Shown here one piece after another: positions 16,795 through 24,181 of a stretch of DNA of 53,444 nt (within the stretch, counting starts at the first letter, position 1; each line of letters starts with the position of its first letter). The position numbers were made by a program, and so were the translations under genes. The stretch is taken from the NCBI GenBank assembly GCA_934561115.1, contig CAKTFS010000013.1:1-53444 (forward strand), given 5' to 3'. This DNA is from an uncultured Faecalibacterium sp. (GTDB taxonomy: Bacteria; Bacillota; Clostridia; Oscillospirales; Ruminococcaceae). Under the pieces are notes generated by a model. That model was not told the DNA's origin, searched no databases, and saw only the letters and a program-made list of their open reading frames with translations.

Positions 16795-17811
16795 TTACTG
16801 ATAATCGTGGTTGAGGAACAGGGCCTTGATGACCACCACCTCGTCGTATTCCTCCTGCTCCACCTGCACGTCTGCGTTCAGGCTCTTCAGGCGCGCCTTC
16901 ACCGCATCCAGTGCTTCCGGCACGGTGACTGCACGACCCTCCTCCACGGCGTCCATCATCCGCTTGAGCACGATGGGGTGGGCGTACCAGCTTGCCACCG
17001 GGAAGGCCCCGTGGGGGTAGTGCTTGACATACTCTGCCATGGCGGCTTCGGCCTTGTCTGCACGCTTCATGATGGCAGCGTGGTTATTGTGGGCGGTGGG
17101 CAGCATATTGTAGCTGGAAAACAGGAAGATGGCGGCAAAGCCAAACAGCGCAAAGTACACGCCGTAGCTGCCGGTGTGGCTGAACACCGAATACAGACCA
17201 TAGGCCGCCGCTGCAACGCCCAGCACAAAGATAGCCAGCGCCACATACCGGTACACCGGCTTGCTTTGCAGCTGCGCACGCTTGCGGCGCTGGGCAGCGC
17301 TCAGCTCGGCGGAAAGTTCCGGCTTTGCGTCCAGATACTCCTTTGCCCGGCGCAGCACGGTAAGGCTGTGCTGTGCGTCCTCGGAAAGCTCCGGCAGCTT
17401 GCGGGCGGCCTTTTCGGCGGCCTTTTTCTCCAGCGCCTGCTCTCCGGCGGCGCTCAGCAGATGCAGCTGCGGCTGCTCCTTTGCCAGCACCTCCAGCAGG
17501 GCGTCCACGTCCCGCTCGTCCTTGAAGTTGCACTGCTTCTGCTTGCCGCCGTCGTACTCCACCACAAGATACGCCATGGAGGCAAACACGCCCTTGCCGG
17601 AAAAGCCGCCGGAGCTCATAGCCACCCGCTTGAACACCCGGGTGATGCTGCTGTAAGGCAGGTAATAGCGGCGGTCGATGTAAAAGCTGTTCAGGTACAG
17701 CGCCTTTTTGCCTACGCCGCAGGGGCCGATCTTCCGGCAGGCTTTTTTGTCTGCCTCCAGCTCCTGCAGGTCAAGCTTTGCCATGCCCAGCTGTGCGGGT
17801 TTGAAAATCAT
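16795..17811 (-). CDS. Membrane protein of unknown function
   Basis: 338 aa, family not recognised. The first 120 residues look like a soluble beta-rich domain (possibly PH-like, judging from LYLNSFYIDRRYYLPYSSIT). A charged Ala/Glu/Lys-rich helix follows (about 120-195), then two membrane segments (about 198-220 and 225-245), and a cytoplasmic tail of about 90 residues. The start is the ATG with AAGGGAACTACCC upstream. It stands alone between CstA (same strand, with a terminator in between) and LysR. No function is assigned. Confidence 0.7.
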   Translation of the reverse strand: MIFKPAQLGMAKLDLQELEADKKACRKIGPCGVGKKALYLNSFYIDRRYYLPYSSITRVFKRVAMSSGGFSGKGVFASMAYLVVEYDGGKQKQCNFKDERDVDALLEVLAKEQPQLHLLSAAGEQALEKKAAEKAARKLPELSEDAQHSLTVLRRAKEYLDAKPELSAELSAAQRRKRAQLQSKPVYRYVALAIFVLGVAAAAYGLYSVFSHTGSYGVYFALFGFAAIFLFSSYNMLPTAHNNHAAIMKRADKAEAAMAEYVKHYPHGAFPVASWYAHPIVLKRMMDAVEEGRAVTVPEALDAVKARLKSLNADVQVEQEEYDEVVVIKALFLNHDYQ

Positions 17812-17882
17812 GGGTAGTTCCCTTCTTTGCTTTAAATTCTACGCCCCTATTTTCCCACGGGACGGGGGCAATTGCAAGCCCT

Positions 17883-17944
17883 GTTTTTTCAAAAAACAGC
17901 GCCCGCCGCTGTACGGTCAGGCAGCGGCGGGCGCAGATTACTTA
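17883..17944 (-). terminator. Terminator of cstA
   Basis: GCGCCCGCCGCTG (17899-17911) pairs with CAGCGGCGGGCGC (17932-17944). Reading the minus strand, it is followed by a T run (17883-17889). Confidence 0.85.
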
Positions 17945-17968
17945 AGGGGAAATGCAGCCGTCAGTTCC

Positions 17969-19471
17969 TTATGCCTTGGAAGCAGAATGCTTCTTGGTGG
18001 CAAAGAGGAACAGAGCCAGCATTGCGATGGCAAAGACGATGCCGATGGGGTAAGCAACGGCGGTGTTGTAAGCCACCAGCTTGCCGTCCGCATAGGTGTT
18101 GATCATCTTGCCCAGGCACTCGGGAGCCAGCACGAAGTAGGTGCAGGACACAGCGCTCATGAAGGTAGCAGGCACGGCGGTGATCCAGAAGTTCTTCTTC
18201 TCCTTGAACAGGTACATGGATGCAGCCCACAGGACGATCATAGCCAGCGTCTGGTTGGTCCAGCTGAAGTAACGCCAGATGACAGTGTAGTTGATGAAGC
18301 CCAGTGCGTTGCCGATGCCAAGGAAGGCGCCGACGCCCAGCACGGGGATGCAGAGCTTCAGGCGGTTTGCGTAGCTGTCCTGATCGATCTTGAGCCAGTC
18401 GGACAGGGTCAGACGAGCGGAACGGAAGGCGGTATCACCAGAGGTGATGGGGCAGATAACGACACCGATCATAGCCAGTGCCACGCCAACCTTACCCATG
18501 GTCTTGAGGCAGACGTCGTAGATAGCAGCAGACTGACCGGCAGCCAGAGCCTCGGCCAGACCGACCATCTTGCCGTCGGTAATGGTGTACAGTGCGCAGC
18601 CGGCAGCAGCCCAGATCAGAGCGATGATGCCCTCGCTGACCATTGCACCGTAGAATACGAAGTGACCCTGCTTCTCACTCTTCATGCAGCGGGCCATCAG
18701 AGGCGACTGGGTGGAGTGGAAGCCGGAGATAGCACCACAGGCAACGGTGATGAACATGAAGCTCCAGATGGGAGTGTTGGAGGGGTGCATATTGCTGAAG
18801 TTTGCCCAGATCTCGGGGATGGTGTAGGCGGGATTGGTGAAGATACCAAAGATAACGCCCACAGCCATGATGATCAGGCAGATGCCGAACAGGGGGTAGA
18901 TCTTACCGATGATGGCATCAATGGAGATAAAGGTTGCGATGAAGTAGTAGACCAGAATGATGATCAGCCAGAACAGGGTGGTGGTCATCACGCCGGACAT
19001 ACCACCGTTCTTGCACAGGGTAACGATCAGGCCTGCGGGGCCAACTGCGAACACGGTACCGACCATGATCAGCAGCACCACAGAGAACACACGCATGATG
19101 GTCTGCATCACGGGGCCCAGATAGCGGCCGGTGACCTCAGCGATGGAAGCGCCGTCGTTGCGCTCGCTCATCATGCCGGAGAAGTAGTCATGTACGCCGC
19201 CGGCAAAGATGGTGCCGAAGGTGATCCACAGGAACACCACGGGACCCCACAGAGCACCCTGCAGTGCACCGAAGATGGGGCCCAGACCTGCAATGTTCAG
19301 CAGCTGGACGAGGAACAGCTTCCACTGGGGCATCACAACGTAGTCAACACCATCGTTGATGCGCACAGCAGGAGTTTCGCGGTCGTCCGGTCCGAACGTG
19401 TTGTCCACGATCTTACCATAGACAAAGTAGCCGATGATAAGAAGCGCCAGACACAGTAAGAAACTAATCAT
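17969..19471 (-). CDS. cstA: Carbon starvation protein A family transporter
   Basis: 500 aa with about 13-15 membrane segments. The N-terminal FVYGKIVDNTFGPDDRETPA and the following DYVVMPQWKLFLVQLLNIAG are characteristic of the CstA family, which imports peptides or pyruvate under carbon limitation. The length matches the shorter Firmicute form. AAGGAGG precedes the ATG. The upstream region holds inverted repeats that could be operators. The substrate (peptides or pyruvate) is not decidable from sequence. Confidence 0.93.
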   Translation of the reverse strand: MISFLLCLALLIIGYFVYGKIVDNTFGPDDRETPAVRINDGVDYVVMPQWKLFLVQLLNIAGLGPIFGALQGALWGPVVFLWITFGTIFAGGVHDYFSGMMSERNDGASIAEVTGRYLGPVMQTIMRVFSVVLLIMVGTVFAVGPAGLIVTLCKNGGMSGVMTTTLFWLIIILVYYFIATFISIDAIIGKIYPLFGICLIIMAVGVIFGIFTNPAYTIPEIWANFSNMHPSNTPIWSFMFITVACGAISGFHSTQSPLMARCMKSEKQGHFVFYGAMVSEGIIALIWAAAGCALYTITDGKMVGLAEALAAGQSAAIYDVCLKTMGKVGVALAMIGVVICPITSGDTAFRSARLTLSDWLKIDQDSYANRLKLCIPVLGVGAFLGIGNALGFINYTVIWRYFSWTNQTLAMIVLWAASMYLFKEKKNFWITAVPATFMSAVSCTYFVLAPECLGKMINTYADGKLVAYNTAVAYPIGIVFAIAMLALFLFATKKHSASKA

Positions 19472-19548
19472 ACCAGAAACCTCCTTTTGAATTTCAGCCG
19501 CCGGCAGCTTATGCCATACTGCGGCTATGACCGATCTCTGGCTTCATG

Positions 19549-19575
19549 TTAACACCTTTTTCATAATTGTGTTAA
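19549..19575. promoter_or_regulatory. Inverted repeat upstream of cstA
   Basis: TTAACAC (19549-19555) and GTGTTAA (19569-19575) are perfect inverse copies 13 bases apart, about 80-100 bases before the cstA start. A second, 12-bp palindrome GTTTGCGCAAAC is at 19630-19641. Both are candidate operator sites for carbon-dependent control. Confidence 0.45.
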
Positions 19576-19826
19576 TATTTTTTGGGTATAGTTCCTATAT
19601 CAAAAAGTATATGGCCGCTTATTTTATTTGTTTGCGCAAACTTCAATTTTACGGCGATAATGCGTTTTAATTTGTTCCGTTGTTTCTCAAAGCTTCCCTC
19701 CCGGGAACGGTCAAACCCGCCCCCGCCAAACTTTGCACCGTCTTTTTGTGCACTTTGCTTAATCGTTTACGATTTTCTCCCCAAAACGTGGGATTTGGGA
19801 CGAAAAATGCCCCCGGCAGCGGGCTC

Positions 19827-20283
19827 GCCCTCTCAGGCGCTGCCGCGCCAGCTCCCCCCTTTTGTCGCTGCGCGACATCTTCCCCCGGCCGGGGGAAGTC
19901 GGCCCTCAAGGGGACGCCTAACCCTCTCAGTCATCGCTGCGCGATGCCAGCTCCCCCGAAGGGGGAGCTTAACTCCCTCAGTCAAAGCCTGACGGCTTTG
20001 ACAGCTCCCTCCGGGAGGGAGCCTCTGGCGAAACCGGAAACTTTGCGGCATAGCCTGAAGCCGTCCCCTTGGGGAAGGTGGCTTGACGCGAAGCGGCAAG
20101 ACGGAAGGGGTTCGTTCCCCGGCAGCGGGCTCGCCCTCTCCGTCATTGCTGACGCAATGCCACCTCTCCCAAAGGGAGAGGCTCTGGCGAAACCGCACAC
20201 TTTACAGTTCAACCAGAAACTATACCGCCATGCCAAGGGCTCTCCCTTTGGGAGAGCTGTCACCAAAGGTGACTGAGAGGGCG
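19827..20283. repeat. Cluster of family A palindromic repeats
   Basis: Several modules in tandem fill this gene-free stretch: CCCTCTCAGTCATCGC-TGC-GCGATGCCAGCTCCC at about 19922, CTCAGTCAAAGCC-TGAC-GGCTTTG at about 19975, TCCCTTTGGGAGA units near 20165 and 20240, and GTCACC-AAA-GGTGACTGAGAGG near 20259. The 24-base segment beginning CCCCGGCAGCGGG occurs at both 19811 and 20117, which suggests tandem duplication. No coding signal is seen. Confidence 0.8.
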
Positions 20284-20348
20284 AGGATGCTCCCCGCCGC
20301 GCGACTGTTTCCGCAGGAAACAAGCGCGGCAGCTGCCGTTTGCCTTTA

Positions 20349-20472
20349 CGACCCCTCCCGTGAAAATGCAAAGTCGGGCAGCCCGCAGGCTGCCCGACTT
20401 TGCTCTAATTATAAATAATTCTTCCGCTATTGATGCCCAGAGCAACGCGGAGGGCATTTTAAATCTTCTTCC
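20349..20472 (-). repeat. Family B element, copy 3 (full length), overlapping a gene end
   Basis: Read on the minus strand it begins GAAGATTTAAAATGCCC, has hairpin 1 (ATGCCC/GGGCAT), the AGCGGAAGAAT linker, then hairpin 2 and TTTTCACGGGAGGGG. Hairpin 2 is a perfect 16-bp stem (20368-20383 with 20388-20403) with a TGCG loop on that strand. The last codons and stop of the LysR gene lie inside the element. Confidence 0.85.
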
Positions 20473-21394
20473 ACCCGCTGTCCTTGATGGTGGCATCCGC
20501 CTGCTTGTGCAGCAACTGCACAAACAGCTGCTCCTCCGGCTGCAGGGGCTCCCGCTCCGGGTACACCAGCACGTCCCGCATCTGCTGCTTCTGTGCCGGG
20601 CAGCCGTGCAGCGCCAGATGGTACTGCTCCAGCGCGCGCTGCGGCATGGGGGACGACCACATATAGGCCGTGGGCAGGTTCTGCAGAATAGAAAACTGGC
20701 TGCATCGCTCGTACACATGGATGCGGCGGTTGGGGTTCACCTCCCAGCGGGAAGCGGTGCTCTCCTCCCCGGGCAGATGAGTGTCGCCGTGCAGCACCTC
20801 GATGTAGTCGTTCAACTCGTCAAGGTCCTGCACCTGCCGCCGCGCCAGCGGGCTGTCCTGACTGGTGAGCAGCAGGTAGGAAAACTCCATGATGGGCTCC
20901 TGCCGCAGGCCGTGGCGCTGGCAGTAGCGCAGATAGTAGTCCTCGTCCTCGGCGGCGTAGCGCAGCAGCGCCATGTGGTAGCCCTGCCGCAGCACAAAGT
21001 CCAAGGCCTCAATAGCGCCGCTTTCCCGGATATGCACCCGCAGCTGCTCGCTGCGGGCAGCATGCTGCAAAAAGTCCACCGCCGCATAGGAGGCATAGGT
21101 GGCATGGGTCAGCACCACCCGCAGCTCGGCGCAGCTGCGCTGCTGATGTGCCTCCTGCTTCAGCTCGTCCACCTGCTGCAGCACCCGCTGCGCCTGCCGG
21201 ATGAACCGCTTGCCCTGCTCGGTGGGGATCATGCCTGTGGAGGAGCGCTCGAAAATGCGCAGCCCGTATTCCTCTTCCAAGTTCTTCAGCGCCTTGCTGA
21301 CATTGGGCTGCGCCGCGTACAGCTGCTTTGCCGCCGCCGACACCGACCCCCATTTCATGATGGCTACCAGATATCGCAGTTCCGTAATATTCAT
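20459..21394 (-). CDS. LysR-family transcriptional regulator
   Basis: 311 aa with an N-terminal winged helix (about 1-60, MNITELRYLVAIMKWGSVSAAAKQL region) and an effector domain. The start is placed at 21394, where GGAGGGG precedes the ATG by a few bases; the frame is open to 21586, but that extension is encoded by a palindromic repeat. The C-terminal DSGWKKI and stop codon lie inside a family B element. The 3' end of the gene may therefore have been reshaped by the element. No neighbouring gene reveals its target; the nearest divergent gene is the small ORF at 21798. Confidence 0.88.
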   Translation of the reverse strand: MNITELRYLVAIMKWGSVSAAAKQLYAAQPNVSKALKNLEEEYGLRIFERSSTGMIPTEQGKRFIRQAQRVLQQVDELKQEAHQQRSCAELRVVLTHATYASYAAVDFLQHAARSEQLRVHIRESGAIEALDFVLRQGYHMALLRYAAEDEDYYLRYCQRHGLRQEPIMEFSYLLLTSQDSPLARRQVQDLDELNDYIEVLHGDTHLPGEESTASRWEVNPNRRIHVYERCSQFSILQNLPTAYMWSSPMPQRALEQYHLALHGCPAQKQQMRDVLVYPEREPLQPEEQLFVQLLHKQADATIKDSGWKKI

Positions 21395-21467
21395 GAACCC
21401 CTCCGCGTTGTTTGCAGTCGTAACCATATTGTAACAATTTCCCCGCGCCGCTGTCAAGCGGGGGAAC

Positions 21468-21602
21468 GAACTCCCCCAGTCTCGCATTCGCTCGACAGCC
21501 CCCTCTGGGATGGGGCCTTTGGCATAGCGGTAAAGCTTCCAGCTAAAGCACAAAGGCGTCCCCTTGGGGGAGCTGGCACGGCGCAAGCCGTGACTGAGGG
21601 GG
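21468..21602. repeat. Family A palindromic repeat
   Basis: Starts CTCCCCCAGTCTCGC and ends with CACGGC-GCAA-GCCGTGACTGAGG. The hairpin there has a GNRA-type loop. The centre carries GGCATAGCGGTAAAG. It lies upstream of the LysR gene. Confidence 0.8.
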
Positions 21603-21613
21603 TATCCGCCTGA

Positions 21614-21732
21614 ACCCTCCCGTGAAAAGGCGTTTGGAGCGGCCCGCAGGCCGCGACAAACGCGAAATTAAAAATAATTCTTCCGCTGAAGATGGCCAAA
21701 GCGCACGCGGCGGCCATTTTAAATCGTCCCCC
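21614..21732 (-). repeat. Family B element, copy 4 (full length)
   Basis: On the minus strand: GGGGACGATTTAAAATGGCC, hairpin 1 (ATGGCC/GGCCAT), TTCAGCGGAAGAAT, hairpin 2 (arms 21630-21644 and 21649-21663, two internal mismatches, TGCG loop on that strand), then TTTTCACGGGAGGG. Unlike most copies it does not directly follow a gene end on its strand. Confidence 0.85.
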
Positions 21733-21738
21733 TCCCCC

Positions 21739-21768
21739 TTGCACCAAAGCCCCCGGGTGCTATATAAT
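21739..21768 (+). promoter_or_regulatory. Promoter for the small ORF/phosphatase pair
   Basis: TTGCAC (21739-21744), 18 bases, TATAAT (21763-21768), 30 bases before the ATG. Confidence 0.65.
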
Positions 21769-21797
21769 AAGGAAAAACACAAAGGAGGGGCTGTACC

Positions 21798-22010
21798 ATG
21801 CCGGAATACCGCGTGCTGCGCATTGACGAGCAGCTGTACGGCTGCGAGGAGCTGCCCGCCGGGCAGCCGGTGCTGTGCGATGTGACCCTGACCGATGCCG
21901 CCGGGGCTGCCCGCATCCTGCCCTACCCGGACAAGGAGCTGACATGTCTGGGCATCGACGAGGGGGACGCCGTCTGTCTGCTGCCGGACGGCACCCTGCA
22001 CAAGCTGTAA
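21798..22010 (+). CDS. Small protein of unknown function (70 aa)
   Basis: Not recognised. It is acidic, has two Cys residues (35 and CDV region) and looks like a small beta-rich domain. A clear promoter and an AAAGGAGGGG ribosome binding site precede the ATG, so it is likely a real gene. The histidine phosphatase gene starts 11 bases after its stop, so they are probably co-transcribed. No function can be assigned. Confidence 0.65.
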   Translation: MPEYRVLRIDEQLYGCEELPAGQPVLCDVTLTDAAGAARILPYPDKELTCLGIDEGDAVCLLPDGTLHKL

Positions 22011-22021
22011 GGAGTAATTTT

Positions 22022-22561
22022 ATGCATAATATCTATTTCACCCGCCACGGCGAGACGGTATGGAACGTGGAAAACAAGATCTGCGGCATGACCGACAGCC
22101 CGCTGACTGCCCGCGGGCAACAGCAGGCGCGGCAGCTGGGCGAGCTTGTCCGGGACAGCGGCCTGCACATTGACGAAATTTTGTACTCTCCCCTTTCCCG
22201 CGCCGCCGACACCGCAAAGGCCATTGCCGCCGCCACCGGTCTGCCCGCCCGCTGCGAGCCCCGCCTGCGGGAGCAGTGCTTTGGCAAGTACGAGGGCACG
22301 CCCCGGGACGGGGCGGAGTTCCGCATCTCCAAGACCCACTTTGCCGACCGCTATGTGGGCGGCGAGAGCATGATGCAGCTGGCGCAGCGCATCTACAACC
22401 TGCTGGACGAATTGAAGGCCGACACCGGCAAGACCTACCTGCTGGTGGCGCACAACGGCATCGCCCGGGTGGTGCACTCCTATTTTTACGATATGACCAA
22501 CGAGGAATACGCCGCTGCGGGCATCAAAAACTGTCAGCTGGTGGAATATACCTTTGAATAA
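22022..22561 (+). CDS. Histidine phosphatase family protein (phosphoglycerate mutase-like)
   Basis: 179 aa. The N-terminal FTRHGETVWN is the catalytic RHG motif with the phospho-accepting His, and the second His is in LLVAHNGIARV. This is the cofactor-dependent phosphoglycerate mutase/phosphatase superfamily. At 179 aa it is shorter than true glycolytic mutases and is more likely a broad phosphatase. GGAG precedes the ATG at 22022 by 7 bases; upstream in-frame codons overlap the previous gene. Confidence 0.9.
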   Translation: MHNIYFTRHGETVWNVENKICGMTDSPLTARGQQQARQLGELVRDSGLHIDEILYSPLSRAADTAKAIAAATGLPARCEPRLREQCFGKYEGTPRDGAEFRISKTHFADRYVGGESMMQLAQRIYNLLDELKADTGKTYLLVAHNGIARVVHSYFYDMTNEEYAAAGIKNCQLVEYTFE

Positions 22562-22565
22562 CAGG

Positions 22566-22592
22566 AAAGCCGCCGGGAGCCCGGCGGCTTTT
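22566..22592. terminator. Bidirectional terminator for convergent phosphatase and MATE genes
   Basis: AAAGCCGCCGGG pairs with CCCGGCGGCTTT around a two-base loop, between stops at 22561 and 22614. Confidence 0.8.
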
Positions 22593-22613
22593 CTTATTAT
22601 GGCTTATGGCGCG

Positions 22614-23963
22614 TCAACTATGACGGTAATGGAACGTCTTATCCTTTGTCACGAACATATACACGGTCACCGCCAGCGTGGCCAGCTCGGCGGCGGTGAC
22701 GGCCAGCCACACGCCGTCAATGCCCCAGAGGGCGGGCAGAAGGAGCAGCGCGGCCATCTGGAACAGAAACGTGCGCAGGAAGGAGATCAGGGCGCTGGTC
22801 ACGCCGTCGCCCAGCGCGGTGAAGAAGGAGGACGCATAGATGTTGAAGCCCTTGATGAGGAAGCACAGCGCATACAGCCGGAACGCGCGGCTGGTCAGCG
22901 CCAGCAGCTGGGCATCGTAGCCCACAAAGATGCGCGCCACATGGGGAATGATCACCATGGACGCCGCCGTCATGGTCACAGACACCACGGCGATGAGGCG
23001 CAGGCTCTTCTGGTAGAGGTTGTGCACCTCGGCACGGTTGCGGGCACCGTAATGGAAGCTGACGATGGGCGCACTGCCCACGGCATAGCCCACGAACACC
23101 GCCACGAACAGGAAGGCCGCGTACATGATGACGCCGTAAGCCGCCACGCCGTTTTCCCCGATCAGCCGCAGCAGCTGGAAGTTATACAGGATATTGACAA
23201 GCGACATGGAAAGGCTTGTCATCAGCTCGGAAGAGCCGTTGATGCAGGCATCCCACAGCACACGGCCGTAAAACTGCGTTCTGCACAGGTGCAGACAGCT
23301 GGTGTTGCTGCGTTCGATAAAATAAAACACCGGCAGCACGCCGCCCACCAGCTGGCTGATGAGGGTGGCAAGGGCAGCGCCCTCCACGCCCCAGTGCAGC
23401 ATGCCCACCATTACAACGTCCAGCACCATGTTGGTGCAACCTGCACCTACGGTGAACCAGAAGCCCAGATGCGGCTTTTCGGCGGTGACGAAAAAGCTCT
23501 GGAACAGATTCTGCAAAGCGAAGCCCGGCAGCGCCAGCATCAGGATGCGCCCGTAGCGCACGGCATAGTCCAAAAGCTCCCCCTTTGCGCCCAGCAGCAC
23601 GGCAGCCGGCCGCAGGAACACAATGCCCAGCACGGCCAGCACACCGGCCGAGACGAGCGCTGCCCACATAAACATGGAAAAATAGCGGTCGGCTTTTTTC
23701 CGGTCGCCCTCGCCCAGCGTGATGCCTACGATGGCGCTGCCGCCGGTGCCAAGCATAAAGCCGACCGTGCCCAGCATCTGCGGCAGCGGCATGATGAGGT
23801 TGATCGCCGCAAAGGCCGTCTTGCCCACAAAGTTGGAGACACAAAGCCCGTCCACGATGCCGTAGATGGAGGTGAACAGCATGGTGCCGATGCAGGGCAG
23901 CACGAACCGCAGCAGGCGGGAATAGTTGAAATGATCGGACAATTGGATGGTTTTCTTGGGCAT
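22614..23963 (-). CDS. MepA-type MATE efflux transporter
   Basis: 449 aa with about 12 membrane segments. The N-terminus (FNYSRLLRFVLPCIGTML, then SIYGIVDGLCVSNFVG) is typical of the MepA/DinF-like clade common in Clostridia. It exports cationic compounds using an ion gradient. AAGGAGG lies 5 bases before the ATG. Its transcript begins with a leader of about 170 nt that folds into a long-range stem with internal hairpins and a terminal U tract, so expression is probably controlled by transcription attenuation. Several known MepA genes of Clostridia are controlled by the guanidine-IV riboswitch. That is the leading explanation here but it is not proven. Confidence 0.9.
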   Translation of the reverse strand: MPKKTIQLSDHFNYSRLLRFVLPCIGTMLFTSIYGIVDGLCVSNFVGKTAFAAINLIMPLPQMLGTVGFMLGTGGSAIVGITLGEGDRKKADRYFSMFMWAALVSAGVLAVLGIVFLRPAAVLLGAKGELLDYAVRYGRILMLALPGFALQNLFQSFFVTAEKPHLGFWFTVGAGCTNMVLDVVMVGMLHWGVEGAALATLISQLVGGVLPVFYFIERSNTSCLHLCRTQFYGRVLWDACINGSSELMTSLSMSLVNILYNFQLLRLIGENGVAAYGVIMYAAFLFVAVFVGYAVGSAPIVSFHYGARNRAEVHNLYQKSLRLIAVVSVTMTAASMVIIPHVARIFVGYDAQLLALTSRAFRLYALCFLIKGFNIYASSFFTALGDGVTSALISFLRTFLFQMAALLLLPALWGIDGVWLAVTAAELATLAVTVYMFVTKDKTFHYRHS

Positions 23964-23993
23964 AGATCCTCCTTTTCTGAGATCCGTATATGC

Positions 23994-24110
23994 AAAAAGG
24001 CCGGATAAGAACCACCGCTCCGGTGCATCCCCTTTTCTGCTGCGGCACTACGGTGCCCACAGCCTCCGGGAAGCACGAACGGTGACATCTTATCCGGCCT
24101 TTCAATTACG
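23994..24110 (-). ncRNA. Structured leader RNA / candidate riboswitch upstream of MATE gene
   Basis: On the minus strand AAAGGCCGGATAAGA (24102-24088) pairs perfectly over 15 bp with TCTTATCCGGCCTTT (24010-23996), followed by more T, so the closing stem can also act as an intrinsic terminator. About 77 bases are enclosed. They include a hairpin CTG-TG-GGCAC-CGTA-GTGCC-G-CAG and the complementary pair CACCG/CGGTG. A strong promoter sits about 30-60 bases upstream. Guanidine-IV (mepA motif) riboswitches control MATE genes in Clostridia, so that family is the first candidate. A non-autonomous element with 15-bp terminal repeats is the alternative. Confidence 0.6.
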
Positions 24111-24139
24111 TTGAAACAGCCCTCCGATGAGCGAAAAAC

Positions 24140-24168
24140 AGTATAACAAAGTTTATTTTTTATGTCAA
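24140..24168 (-). promoter_or_regulatory. Promoter of the MATE leader
   Basis: On the minus strand TTGACA (24163-24168), 17 bases, TATACT (24140-24145). The start of transcription should be near 24133, giving a leader of about 170 nt. Confidence 0.85.
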
Positions 24169-24181
24169 GCTCCGTTTTGCA

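Noticed and set aside
19827..20283. CRISPR array
   Set aside because: The repeats are palindromic modules of unequal spacing with inverted copies, not direct repeats with regular spacers, and there are no cas genes.
21395..21586. N-terminal extension of the second LysR protein
   Set aside because: The extension is encoded by a family A repeat; the helix-turn-helix begins at the 21394 start with its own ribosome binding site.
23994..24110. T-box leader upstream of the MATE gene
   Set aside because: No sequence matching the conserved T-box (GGTGGNACCGCG) was found in the leader.
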